A stretch of 64,000 nt of DNA from positions 28,672,001-28,736,000 of the forward strand of contig CM048845.1 in assembly GCA_026545225.1 (NCBI GenBank), given 5' to 3'. The stretch is from Cornus controversa. Taxonomy: Eukaryota > Streptophyta > Magnoliopsida > Cornales > Cornaceae. This document shows, one piece after another, positions 1 to 11,077 of this stretch. Under the pieces are notes generated by a model. It saw only the letters and a list, made by a program, of their open reading frames with translations, was not told where the DNA came from and searched no databases. Made by a program: the position numbers and the translations under genes. Position 1 is the first letter of the stretch. The number at the start of each line of letters is the position of its first letter.

Positions 1-110
1 CTTCTTTTCTGTTAATTTTCGCAACACAAAAAGCATTGGGAGAAGGGTGAAGCACTTAATTAGCTTGGCATATGTAAGATGAGTTGATTCATATATAAGC
101 TAAGTGAAGA
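1..110. repeat. Start-of-window copy of a segment repeated at 50716-50832
   Basis: The stretch reading AGCATTGGGAGAAG..GTGAAGCACTT..TTAGCTTGGCA, then GAGTTGATT, recurs with few changes near 50764-50820, about 2 kb downstream of the TNL gene. The shared part is clear from about 30 to 92. Because the second copy lies beyond a TNL 3' end, this copy may mark the downstream flank of another TNL just outside the window. That last step is inference. Confidence 0.6.
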
Positions 111-504
111 ATATATAGAAGGGATGGTTGATATGTAATTGAAATGGTTTCAATCATCTAATTATTTCATTGTCACCTTACTTTTTCTATTTAATCAACA
201 AATATTAAGTTTGTCAAGAGAGAAAGACGGAGCAAAGTAAACAATGAATTTTCATTTGATAAAAAAAAAAAAAAAAAGAATTACATCCCTTTCTTTCTTT
301 TCTTGTTGAAGTTTATAATTAATTGGGATGATTGAACAAACTAACCAACTTCATATTTTTTTTTCTTTGTTGATTGATTCGCTAGGCTGGATTGCAGTTT
401 GCGACTTACAAATCCTCCACTTTGGATCTCTGCATTTGTTTCACAACATATCAGAGCTAATAAAACTATACTATGAATATATATTTTATCTCAATATTAC
501 TGTT
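111..504. other. AT-rich intergenic DNA
   Basis: No open frame, RNA gene or element end is supported here. It contains a poly-A tract near 261-276. Confidence 0.6.
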
Positions 505-880
505 TAGCACTGGTAAACTGCTGCTTCTTTTTGGTTTTTGGGAAGTTAAGATTGGGCTTTTGACTAGTTTATTTTAAATGGGTTACAATGGATTTCCTTT
601 CAATATGTAGATATATATATGCATATACACATATACATATACATGAATAGATCCAGAGCATAATAGGATTGTACAAATTACATAAAGATTTATAGTATTG
701 TACTTCTCCATCTGTGCACTATTTCTAAATAATCTTTATGGATATATCTCAAGAATTTTGTAAAATTTACACTGGGACTTATCTTTCTTACCTTATTTGC
801 CAATATACAATTAATAGAAGATGGTCCAGCTGTTATATTTTGGATAAAAACAACAACAAAGTGTCACAGTACATGTATGC
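505..880. repeat. Intergenic block duplicated at 25362-25729
   Basis: From GCACTGGTAAACTGCTGC to the GTGTCACAGTACATGTATG end this block matches 25362-25729 over about 370 bp with scattered substitutions and a length change in the (AT)n tract. Shared landmarks in the same order are ACAATGGATTTCC, CATAAAGATTTAT, ATATCTCAAGAATTTT and GCTGTTATATTTTGGATAAAA. No coding potential is seen in either copy. It is a direct, non-tandem duplication. Confidence 0.75.
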
Positions 881-1278
881 ATCCAGGAAGAGTATGTTTG
901 TGAGGCAGTGAATAACGAAGTTGATGAGAAGTCTTTTTCGTCATCTAATGCAGGAAGGGACCAGAGTTTGTCATTCACCATCTCCTCTCTGTATATGATT
1001 GTAAAATTTTTGGTTTTCGGGAAATAGTGGGCAGCTTGTGTATAGCTATAAGAGAGAATTCAAATGAAACAAGAATGTAAGACTGATCTGTACGATACAT
1101 GTATTGCAAAACTGTGTATATATACGAGTGTTCAAATGTTTTTAACTCTACTCAGATCAGCAACTAATCCAAGTGCCATAAGATTGTTTTGGATTTATAA
1201 GACAATACTGGCACAGTACTAGTACAAATTTGTTCAAGTTTAGTGCTTCAATCATAAGCTTACTATACTCGACCATTG

Positions 1279-1280
<2 letters not shown>

Positions 1281-1322
<42 letters not shown>
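1281..1322. repeat. (AT)n microsatellite
   Basis: Uninterrupted alternating AT for about 42 bp. Confidence 0.95.
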
Positions 1323-1326
<4 letters not shown>

Positions 1327-2436
1327 GGTAAAGCAATCCCAAAAGAGAAGCTAGAATTGATAAAGTAATCTCTCTATTCAACTTATAGAGCATTAGCTGG
1401 CAACTACTAGATAGAATTGAGACTAGCACAGCATTAAGAGCTAAGAATATTGGACCATTTGCCGCAGCAGGCTTTCTTCAACAGTCAGAAAGGGCTTTTC
1501 TGGGTTCAAAACCCTCCTGTCGATGAGTTTAATGGCTGAATTAGTTTTTAAATCTTGCTGTAACTAACATACCTCTTTCATGCATGTATTTTACTGGGGA
1601 AAAAAGAAATCGGTACTTCATGTAAACAACCATGAAACCTGACCTGGTCAAGTCTAACACGTATTACAAGGCCAAATTCAACTGGCTCCTCTGAGGCTCG
1701 ATCAAGCCTCGTAGGTATTTGCCCAGCAAGCAATATAGCTCAGGTTAAAATGCTCTACCGTTAGACCTTTTAACATTCTATCCCGCACCAGGCCATGCCA
1801 TTGACCCTCAGACAGTTACCCATATGCTGGGCATAGCCATAGAGGCACTAGTGGGTACATTAGTACCCACTTTATTCTATAATTTTTTTTATATATATAT
1901 AGTAAATGCAATTTTTTGGGGTTAAGAATTGTAATAACCTATTAAATCTCGAGTGATGTACCATTTAGTTTTATAAAAAACAAATTATAGTTTGAATTTT
2001 TGCGTTTGTACCCACTTGTGCAAATTCCTTACGCCCCTGCCCATATATATATGCTACCAAAAAATTCTTCACCTTTAACATTCTTCACCTGTGACTTTGC
2101 AAAACCAATTTGGTATTTTATCCAAGACAAATGTGCCTTCCATGTTTGCCCTAACAATTGGGGTATACTTGTACAATGATGCTCCACCCACTGGAAATCC
2201 ATATCCAGCTTGCTCTAGCATCAATGGTTTATCACTTCGGGACTGAGAGAAAAAGCCAGATTGTTCAGAGGCGAGATCGATCTTCTCAGACCATGGTGCT
2301 CCACAGAATCATCCAGTCGATTAGCCTTAGGCTTCTGTCTTTTTGTTTTTGGGCCTGTTCTTGGGCCAATGTTTTATTTTTCTTTGGGCTGGACCACAAG
2401 TCCCGGGCAAGTGCGCACGAGGGAAAAATCATAGTT

Positions 2437-2439
<3 letters not shown>

Positions 2440-2473
<34 letters not shown>
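2440..2473. repeat. (AT)n microsatellite
   Basis: Uninterrupted alternating TA for about 34 bp. Confidence 0.95.
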
Positions 2474-2479
<6 letters not shown>

Positions 2480-3202
2480 CAAGAAATGATTTACTAAATA
2501 TAATGATGCACAACAAATTTGAAATACTTCAATGTTTTTTTTTTTTTTTTTCTTAAACTACTTTAATGGTATTTTGTTTTGTTACACATAAAATTGTTTC
2601 CATTTTTAATTTTTTGATTTGTTTGCTGCAACTTCATTTTTTCTAAAACAACTTTAATGTTATTTTGTTATGTTACACATAAGACAATTCAGATTGAACC
2701 ATTAATTAAATTTGGATTTGTAAAACAATAGTTGGTAACTAATACTAACACAAGGCGATCATTATACACACTTCATAATTAAATAGAAAGCTGAAAACTC
2801 TATCAATCATGGAAATAGAACTTCAAAATGATAGAAGATTTTGGATTCTACGTTATATCGGAACATATTAAATGTAAACCATGTTTCTCGCAAGCAATTC
2901 GGTTGGGGGTTTCTCTATGCAGGGTAAGCTTGTGTTTGATAGCTTCAAAAAAGTGACGACTCAAATGACTGAAAAATGTAATAATAACATATTTGTCTTG
3001 TCATCTCCTCAATGCTAAATAAACAACATATCAAATGACCACATGCAAATACTTAAAAATAATAATTATAATTGATTAAAAAATGAGTGGAAAATGTATA
3101 TAAGAATAAAAAAATATTTAGACTTTTATAAGAAAGTATATATTCAAATAAATATCAAAAAAAAAAAAAGAATGTAAAAAAAATCTGGTCAATTAAATAT
3201 TA

Positions 3203-3372
3203 AGAGAAATTCTACAATACTCCGGAAATTTCTTAAATGTAGGAATCCCACGAGTGATAAAACTTAATTTTTCATTATTATAGGAAATAATTAAAGATGG
3301 AATCTTATTAGTGGTTCAGTGGTGGGATTCCCCAATACACAGAATTTCAGTGGTATATAATAATTTCTCTAG
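3203..3372. mobile_element. Small MITE inserted at the edge of the satellite array
   Basis: The ends AGAGAAATT (3203) and AATTTCTCT (3362-3370) are inverted, with imperfect pairing continuing inward for about 30 bp. ATATTA lies immediately on both sides (3197-3202 and 3373-3378). The same position in the uninterrupted array units reads CAATCAAATATTAGATAATA, which gives the empty site. About 170 bp long with no ORF. Superfamily not assigned; the exact right border is uncertain by about 2 bp. Confidence 0.6.
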
Positions 3373-5079
3373 ATATTAGATAATACTGAAGTGTTTACAT
3401 TGCATTGCAATCCAATGAAAATTCTGAGATTGGACTAACATTTAATAATTTTGAAATTTTCATTACAAAGATCGAATGTCTCATCTATATAAAAATAATT
3501 TAAATCAATAATACAAATTGACAAAGAAATGAAAAATACATCGAGGCCATCTCCTTGCATTGAATGTTCAAGAATTGACCATTTGGAAGGGATTAGTGTT
3601 TCTCCAAAAGATTATACTCTCTTTGCCATCAATCGAAGATCGTCACTCTGTTGCAATACACTTCAATCAACACTTAATTTAATCAAAAATATATATAGAG
3701 AGAGAGAGAGAAAGTAAGAAAAATCGTTAATCATATATTAGATAATAATGAAGTGATTACCTTGCATTGTAATCCAATGAAAATTTTGAGACTCAACTAA
3801 CATTTAACAATTTTGGAATTTTCATTACAAAGATCGGATGTCTAGTGAACATAAAAGTAATTTAAATCAACAATACAAATTGACAAAGAAATGGAAAACA
3901 TACCAGTCCATCTCTTCGTGTTGAATGATTTAGATTTGACATTTGGAAGGGATTAGTATTTCTCCAAATGATTAACCTTTCTTGGCCATCAATCGAAGGT
4001 CGTCACTCCATTGCAACAAACTTCAATCAATACCTAATTTGATAAAAAAAAATTAGGGAAAAATTAAAAAAAATTTGGTCAATCAAATATTAGATAATAA
4101 TGAAGTGTTTACCTTGCATTGCAATCCAATGAAAATTCTAAGATTGGACTAACATTTAACAATTTTAAAAATTTCATTACAAAGATCGAATGTCTTATCT
4201 ATATAAAAATAATTTAAATCAACAATACAAATTGATAAAGAAATGAAAAATACACCAAGTCCATCTCTTTCCATTGAATGTTCAAGAATTGACCATTTGG
4301 AAGGGATTAGTGTTTCTGCAAAAGATTATACTTTATTTGCCATCAATCAAAGGTCACCACTCTATTGCAACACACTTCAATCAACACCTAATTGATCAAA
4401 AATATAGAGAGAGAGACTAAGAGAAATCGTTAATAAGATATTAGATAATAATGAAGTCTTTACCTTACATTGTAATCCAATGAAAATTTTGAGATTGGAC
4501 TAACATTTAACAATTTTGAAATTTTCATTACAAAGATCGAATGTCTATTGTACATAAAAGTAATTTAAATCAATAATACAAATTGACAAAGAAATAAAAA
4601 AAAAAAAACATACTAGTGCATCCCTTTGCGTTGAATGATCTAGAATTGACATTTAGAAGGGATTAGTATTTCTCTAAAAGATTATCCTTTCTTCGTCATC
4701 AATCGAAGGTTGTCACTCCATTGCAACACACTTCAATTAACAACTAATTTAATAAAAAAAATAGAGAAATATTAAGAAAAATCTGGTCAATCAGATATTA
4801 AATAATAATGAAGTGTTTATCTTGCATTGCAATCCAATGAGAATTTTGAGTTCGACTAACATTTAACAATTTTAGATTTTTTATTACAAAGATTGAATGT
4901 ATCGTGTACATAAAAAAAATTTAAATCAACAATACAAATTGACAAAGAAATGAAAAACACATTGAGTCCATCTCCCATTTGGAAGGGATTAGTATTTTTA
5001 CAAAAGATTATCCTTTCTTCGCTATCAATTGAAGGTCGTCACTCTGTTGCAATAGACTTCAATCAACACCTAATTTGAT
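3373..5079. repeat. Tandem array of ~355-bp units in A-B-A-B order
   Basis: The start motif ATATTAGATAATA-TGAAGT recurs at about 3373, 3734, 4087, 4438 and 4795, giving periods near 361, 353, 351 and 357 bp; the last unit is cut short at about 5079. Units 1 and 3 share CTATATAAAAATAA, GAATTGACCATTTGGAAGG and a tail with (GA)n then AATCGTTAAT. Units 2 and 4 share ACATAAAAGTAA, a shortened TTGACATTT and a tail with TTGGTCAATCA or CTGGTCAATCA. The true repeat is therefore a ~710-bp dimer. Unit-tail sequence also precedes the MITE at 3181-3202, so the array once extended further left. No coding potential. Confidence 0.85.
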
Positions 5080-5520
5080 GAGTTGAGAGTTCCCAAACTC
5101 CTCTTCTTTTTCAATAATTTCCTGAGATCGCCTTATTTATTTTTTTATTTAAAACCTCAATGTTTTTTCAGAATTTTTTGCAAGCAGAAGTACGAAAAAC
5201 CCCCCCTGCACTTTCCTCCATGTGCAAAAACACCCCATAAACTATTTTTTGGAGCAAATCAGTCCATCATCTTACAAAAGTGGGCAACTTGACCCCTGAC
5301 AAAATTATAATAACATATATACCATTTACTATGACCATTTTGTCATTCTCTCTATACAAATAGTGTTTTCTAAAAATTCAAAAAGTAAAAAATAGTTAAA
5401 TAAAAATTTCAAATAATAAATTTAGAAACATAAAAAAATAAAAGGCATAGAATTTTATTTAAGAATTTTTAAAAATAAAAAATATAACCAACATAAATAC
5501 TCTTTTCTCTACTAGTATAG

Positions 5521-6503
5521 TGTAAAGACACTTATAAATGACTCAGAAGCCTAAGTTATTGGGTGTCTACCTAGGGATGGCCACAGGGCGGGGCAGGGCA
5601 GGTTTTGACTTCCCGTCCCCACAACTGTTTAACTTTTTTCGTCTCGTCCCGCAACCGTGTATCAACGGGATGGGGTGGGTTTTGACTTTCCCATCCCCAC
5701 AATCTTTTAACTTTTTCCGCCCCGTCCCGTTTATACTTTTTCTTTTTTTTTAATGCAAAATTTTTTATAATAATAAATCTGATATATATTTTGATACGTA
5801 TACACCAAAAATACACATTTAGGTACATGCAACACAATGGCTAATATTGAGTCATCCATTACTGATATAATAAACTTGTATAGTTGTATGATATATATAA
5901 TATTAATGTTTCCTTTATATATTATTAATATTTCCTTTATATATTATATATATAAGTATAAATATATATATACTAAAATGGGGCGGGGGGGGGGGGGGCG
6001 GTGGGGGGTTACCCGTCGGGGTAGGGTCTTACCCCGTCCCAGCCCCGTTTAAGCGCGGGTTATTTTTTCTAACCCCATCCCCACGCTGTTTCCTTAAACG
6101 GTTCCGTAAACGGGTTTTAAACGAGGCGGGGCGGGGCGGGTACCCGACGGGGCAGGGCAAATTGTCATCCCTATGTCTACCTGCTTATTTATACCTAATC
6201 ACTTTTTCATCTAACATTCTCCCCACCCGAACTTGCAACGCCCTCGTTACAGTTGGACCACCCTACCTACCTGTCCCCCTAACAACGGGAGGACCCAATA
6301 ATGACCCAAACCCAGACTCCACCCGGGTGGGCGCTAGGTGTGGTCCGAATCAATAACTGTGTCTGACTCTGATACTAACTATAACGGGTCGGACGCTTAC
6401 AAATAACCCAAAAGTCTAAGCTATTATGTAGTGTTGCCTACCTGCCCATTTATACCCAATCACTTTCCCATCCAAATCCAATGTGGGACAAGACCCTCTA
6501 ACA
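5521..6503 (-). mobile_element. TRIM (miniature LTR retrotransposon), interrupted by a hAT element
   Basis: TATAG flanks both ends (5516-5520 and 6504-6508). One LTR runs 5521-6216 including the hAT insertion; the other is 6380-6503 (124 bp). On the minus strand the first LTR is followed by a primer-binding site like TTAGTATCAGAG, matching the 3' end of initiator methionine tRNA. A purine-rich tract (rc of TTCTCCCCACCC, 6217-6228) precedes the second LTR. Without the hAT it would be about 375 bp. It is the same family as the complete copy at 50241-50636. No protein is encoded; TRIMs depend on other elements for movement. Confidence 0.85.
5572..6173. mobile_element. Non-autonomous hAT element inside the TRIM LTR
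   Basis: The 602-bp element has ends TAGGGATGGC and GTCATCCCTA (inverted) and an exact 8-bp target duplication TGTCTACC at 5564-5571 and 6174-6181, both hallmarks of hAT elements. Subterminal regions are rich in CGGGGCGGGG and CCCCGTCCC. A run of G's lies at about 5979-6012. It contains no transposase, so it would have been mobilised in trans. Small open frames here are by-products of the GC-rich ends. Confidence 0.9.
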
Positions 6504-6734
6504 TATAGTTAGTAGTGTTTTCTAAATAAAAATTTTAAAAGTACAAAAAGAGTTTGATAAAATTATCATTAAAAAGGTTTTTTTTTTATTTTCTAACTAA
6601 AGTAGGAAGCACTGCTGTAATAATAAAAAAAAAAATTAGACACATAAAAAGGTAAAAGGCCAATAGAATTTTACATCAAATCTTATCAAACTATTTTTTT
6701 TAAAATATATATTTAAAAAACACTATACTAGTAA

Positions 6735-6880
6735 AAAAAAATAGTTGTACTCATTGCACAAAGCTCCCGCATAAGCAGAGTCTAAGAGAGGTAGATTTCA
6801 ACAAGCCTTATCCCTATTTTTGGAGAGGTTGCTCCCATGTCTCGAAACCACGACACATCGCTTTGGACGAGGGCACTTTT
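6735..6880 (-). mobile_element. SINE fragment
   Basis: On the minus strand the sequence carries GTGGTTTCGAGACATGGGAG (tRNA B-box-like), then GGGATAAGGCTTGTTGAAAT, then GCGGGAGCTTTGTGCAATGA and a short T-rich tail. This order of blocks resembles a widespread family of plant tRNA-derived SINEs. The 5' part with the A box is not recognisable, so it is probably truncated. Family assignment is from memory of the consensus. Confidence 0.55.
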
Positions 6881-7177
6881 ATTTAAAAATAATTTAAATA
6901 AAGTTTTATTAGTCTTTTATTTTTTTTATGTTTTTAAACTTATTATTTTAAAATTTTATCTACTTATTTTTTATTTTTTGAATTTTTAGAAAACACTATA
7001 TTTATAGAGAGAAGCATAATGGTCTTAGTAAATGATATATATATTATTATAATTTTGTGAGTGGGTCAAGTTGCCCACTTTTGTAAGATGAGGGACTAAC
7101 TTACTCTAAAAAAAATAGTTTAAATGTGTTTTTGCACATTAAAAAAGGTTCAATACGGTTTTTTGACTTTAACCCTT

Positions 7178-7316
7178 TATGTAGTATAGTATAATAATGA
7201 GATATAAAACTTTGCTGAACCTTTTTGTCTTTTAAGAGTGTTGTTCAAGAAAAAGGAACGTTGAATAATATAATTATTTATTATCAACTGTGTCCTTTGA
7301 CAGGGAAAAGGAAAGA
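7178..7316. other. Short AT-rich spacer
   Basis: No element or gene is recognised; the right part resembles 7880-7948, so it probably belongs to the local direct duplication described next. Confidence 0.5.
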
Positions 7317-8024
7317 TTTAGGAACATATTAATAACCATATTTCATTTAGAAGCTATTAACTCATATAACAAATAATATAAATATAATGCCAAAGTGCAA
7401 TAAACTCTCCTTTGATTTCAAAATGGTATACAATACCCTCCTCTTCTTTTTTTGGGTGCAACAAATACCCTCCAACTTACAAATTGGTACAATTTGCTCC
7501 TATTTGGCACTATTTGGATTAAAAATTGACTTAAAATGACAAAAATACCCTCACAAAAAAACTGATTAATTTATTGAAAAATACCAAAAAAAATTTAAAA
7601 ATAATAATAATTAAAATATAATTAACTTTCGGTATTTTTCAGTAAATTAATCATTTTTTTATTTTTATTTTTATTTGTGAAGGTACGTATTTTTTGTAAT
7701 TTTAAGTCAATTTTTAATCCAAATAGCGTCAAATATGGGCAAATTGCACCAATTTGTAAGTTGGAAGGTATTTGTTGCATCTAAAAAAAGAAGAGGGGGT
7801 ATTGTGTACCATTTTGAAACTAGAGGGGAGTTTATTGCACTTTGGCCTAAATATAACAACAATGTGAAACGTTTGGGCATTGTTCTGGAAAAAGAAACTT
7901 TTAAGAAAAAAAATTAAGAAACGTTCAAGAATACTATTATAATAAAAAGTTTAGGAATATATTAATAACTATATTTAATTTAGAAGGTATTAACTCAAAT
8001 AACAAATAATATAAATATAAAATT
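7317..8024. repeat. Local direct duplication flanking a MITE
   Basis: A block reading TTTAGGAACATATTAATAACC..AACAAATAATATAAATATAA at 7317-7387 is repeated at about 7949-8020 with a few substitutions. The MITE at 7388-7847 lies between the two copies. A further fragment containing AAGAAATGTTCAAGAATACTA recurs near 8279. Confidence 0.7.
7388..7847. mobile_element. Hairpin MITE, Mutator-like
   Basis: A 460-bp element whose two halves are near-complete inverted repeats: TGCCAAAGTGCAATAAACTC at the left and GAGTTTATTGCACTTTGGCC at the right, continuing inward through ATGGTATACAATACCC, CCAACTTACAAATTGGT and ATTTGGATTAAAAATTGACT. An exact 9-bp duplication TAAATATAA flanks it (7379-7387 and 7848-7856), which is the Mutator signature. 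No transposase. The open frame at 7735-7917 lies in its right arm and is not a gene. Transcripts through it would fold into a long hairpin. Confidence 0.9.
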
Positions 8025-8589
8025 ATCAAAAATGTATAAAAATAATAAAAAGTGCTTACACTTTTATAGTAAAATAATAAAATAATAATAATAATAGAAA
8101 TAAATAAATAAAATAAATAAAAAGGTATTAACTGTGCGCCATGTAAAAAGAAAAAATTTAAATAACATAATTTATTAAGAGCATGTATGCGGGTATATAT
8201 AAATTAGTTTACATTTAGAGAGAGCGAAATTCAATATTTATGATAATGTAGATGTAGAGTTCTCAGCTGGTCGAAAAATTAAGAAATGTTCAAGAATACT
8301 ATTATAAATTATGATAAGATAGACGTAGAGTTCTGGATGTTAATTAGTTTAAGTAAATAAAATGTTATTTAAAAAAGTGAAAAATGTATAGAAAAAATAA
8401 AAAACCCTCACACTTTTATAAGTAGTATAGATATCTATATTTGCTTGATCCAACAGGAAAAAAAAAGGAAAGAAAAGTTTAATGATTAAAACACTTGTGA
8501 TGACTTCCATGACATGCTTGCATGAAATTGGTAAGACTTTAGAGACATGATCATGTGTAACAAATGTGAGAGGTTAATAGTAACATTAG
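8025..8589. other. AT-rich intergenic DNA
   Basis: Contains two copies of a short GATGTAGAGTTCT / GACGTAGAGTTCT phrase (8250, 8321) and an A-rich stretch. No gene seen. Confidence 0.55.
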
Positions 8590-9089
8590 TGTGGGGAGAA
8601 GAAAATTCTCACCAATAGGAAGAAGACACCTCAGCATAAGAAAAGTCAACATTATATGTGGCAACTACAGTCAACCAGAGATATTGTCAAATCAGATTCA
8701 AATTATGAAAAATTAGATTCTTTCCTTGAGAGAAGGGAGTGATACAAATCAACCTCAAATCAAGGGAGAATCACTAAATAATCGACACTAAATCAGCACT
8801 AGAATGGTAGCACTCCTCGTATAAATATGTATAGAAAATCCCAGGAGGGGGGGCGGGGAGATTGTTTTCTTGTACTCAGCAATCGCTAGGCTAGAGAGAA
8901 AAAGAGAGATACTGAGTCTTTGTAATATCTCATGAAATATATACTAAAATTCTCCTATAATCCATGGACGTAGGCCGAATTGTGCCAAACCATATAAGTC
9001 ATGTGTGTCTACTTCAATTTCTGTAATTATTGAGTGTTATTTGCTTATTAATCGCTTGATTTTACATTGGGCGATTTTTTGCACTTACA
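8590..9089 (+). repeat. 5' LTR of the LARD-like element
   Basis: Begins TGTGGGGAGAAG and ends GCACTTACA. Matches 22238-22746 along its length with scattered substitutions; shared landmarks are AGAAAAGTCAACATTATA, TTCCTTGAGAGAAGGGAG and TGGACGTAGGCCGAATTG. Confidence 0.9.
8820..8827 (+). promoter_or_regulatory. TATA box in the LARD LTR
   Basis: TATAAATA is preserved at the equivalent place in the 3' LTR (22467-22474), as expected for the U3 promoter. Confidence 0.55.
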
Positions 9090-9091
9090 CT

Positions 9092-9110
9092 TTGGTGCCG
9101 TTTGTGGGAA
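9092..9110 (+). other. Primer-binding site of the LARD-like element
   Basis: TTGGTGCCGTTTGTGGG starts two to three bases after the LTR end. It resembles the TGGTGCCGTCTGTGGGAA type of PBS used by large plant gypsy elements. Confidence 0.7.
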
Positions 9111-9338
9111 ACGAATATGCTGTGAACCATTCTCGACTCATAGTGAGTCAACCGCTCCATTCACAATTTCTTTGCCTCTCTAGTGAGGAATATACAGAGC
9201 ATTGTCGGAGTTTGACGTGATTCAAGTGAGGCTCCCGACAATTTATCAAGATCGATTGGTGCAGAATCCAATCCCTTCAATCAGATTTTTCATCACTGAA
9301 TCAAAGCTAGGTCATACTCTTTCTACATGTAAAGTATA

Positions 9339-9376
<38 letters not shown>

Positions 9377-10760
9377 GATATAATATGTACGACAATACAA
9401 AACTATAGAATTGTCTCATTCGATAATCATCCTCCCATTTATATATGTATATATACAATTATATATATATACACACACACTGAAGCATGTATCTCTGTTT
9501 GCATTGTATGTAGATAAAATTATATATACAAATCACCATGAACTACCCAACAAACAAAGCCGTTCAAGCATGGAATTCTTCAATGAAGCCAAAGTTGTAC
9601 GGCTTTGAAGTCATCTTCACAAATGCCTAGTCACCAATGACGAACAAATTGTTAGGCAAATCTTTGATAACATTCCGTAGAAATCTAGATAAACGGTGAA
9701 AATCGAGGAAGAGAAGATCAAATCATGAGCTTCAAGAGCTGCCCAGGCCGATACCTTACCGCCTCTGATGAGCCACTCCTTTTCGGCATGACCTATGTTG
9801 CTCCATTACTGCTCAAGGGTCAGGCCCATGCTCCAATCCGTCAACACCAATTATCTCGCGTGAAATGGTGGTACATATTTGGATGTCGTCTAATTGGGTG
9901 CCCGAATCCATGGTCTGAATCAGAAACTCCATCACAAATTGAAACATTTCATTATCGATTACAATCTCTGTAACTAGATTGGTTGAATCAGTCCTCATCA
10001 CCACCGATCGAGATAATACCAACGAATTGAATTATCAATACCGATCATGGATGCCTCTGATTGGTACCTTCATCGCCATCGATCAGTTAGCAAGAATAAT
10101 AACCCAAAAAGTAGAGGATCGTCAATCTTCAAATCTAATCGGTGTGTGAGAATCAACAGTCCAACAAGCTCTATTTATCTTCATCACTGATAAGAAGAAC
10201 ATTAACTACCGATCAACCAAACATCAATAATACAAGTGTGAATACGCTTTTTTAACTCCTGAATCTGCTAGAATAATGGTAGAGTTGATTACAGGTCTGA
10301 TTCATTCCAACAATCCACCATGACCCCATCATTGAACCATTGGTTAGCTTCACCGCCAATCGGTATATTCATTTGATTGTCATCATCAAACCAGCAACAT
10401 TGTTGAACCACCGAACATGGAATCCCCGAATGGTCCATCGCTCAAACAATTCGTCGACCTAGTAGTTTAAGCCAGTTCCATCACTCTAAGAGCAAATTAG
10501 TGTAGCCACTCAGACATCAGGTACATCGCCGATTATGGCTTCCTAGTCATCTGGAAGATTATTTTGTTTTTATCTATCTTTTTCATACAAAAATTGCAAA
10601 ATGAGAAGAAAGCAAGAAAAAGGGAAAACCACCAGTTCGTGCCAGATTTTCTTCTCCAATTACTAATATTTATGACCAAAATATAACTAGAATCACACTA
10701 TCGATCAAGAGATTCATGCTCGTGCTTATTGGAGATGGATCAATTTCTCACATCTTCTGG

Positions 10761-10791
<31 letters not shown>

Positions 10792-11072
10792 ATACATATT
10801 AACAAATATATATACATGAGAAGTTTGGCCCTACTATTTTTCACATTGGCGGTTGATCTACAACCTATTCTCAAATCAATGCTTCCAAGCGTGTCATACG
10901 CCATTTCACTGATCATGTCAATTCTCAACATGACTGATCAAAGGATTAATCAGCTAATCAGGTTATGCCCAATCATATTCTCAAGCATAAGTTTAAGTTA
11001 TACTCATGCTAGTGGCGTGTATAGGTTGCATGTTTTATATAAACCGTATACTGCCGACATAGATAACAAAGG
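9111..11072 (+). other. Non-coding 5' internal region of the LARD-like element
   Basis: Contains (GT)n/(AT)n at 9341-9377 and (TG)n near 10770-10790. The longest open frame (10729-11091) runs through the TG tract and lacks any retroelement motif. No gag, protease or RT residue pattern is seen on either strand. Confidence 0.65.
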
Positions 11073-11077
11073 CTTGC

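Larger units (their letters stand above)
881..3180. other. Intergenic DNA without a supported gene
   Basis: Apart from two (AT)n tracts nothing definable is seen. Open frames at 1157-1429 and 2158-2556 read through the dinucleotide tracts and have no domain character. A phrase at 1840-2050 with two GTGGGTAC/GTACCCAC motifs looks like debris of an unidentified repeat. Confidence 0.55.
5181..7177. mobile_element. Long-inverted-repeat DNA element (host of nested insertions)
   Basis: The left arm (about 5181-5515) and the right arm (about 6885-7177) are reverse complements with moderate divergence. Both contain ATGTGCAAAAACAC, CATCTTACAAAAGTGGGCAA, CTTGACCC, TAGTGTTTTCTAAAAATTCA and poly-A rich blocks in mirrored order. 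No transposase is seen between them, so it is non-autonomous, possibly of Mutator type by its long arms. The middle was filled later by a TRIM (5521-6503), a hAT element inside that (5572-6173) and a SINE fragment (6735-6880). The outermost few bases are decayed, so no TSD is claimed. Confidence 0.7.

Noticed and set aside
1720-1775. tRNA-like phrase TAGCTCAGGTTAAAATGCTC
   Set aside because: Resembles a D-arm but no acceptor stem, anticodon arm or T-arm can be folded around it.
2158-2556. 132-codon open frame
   Set aside because: Reads through an (AT)n tract and a T-run; the rest has no domain-like composition.
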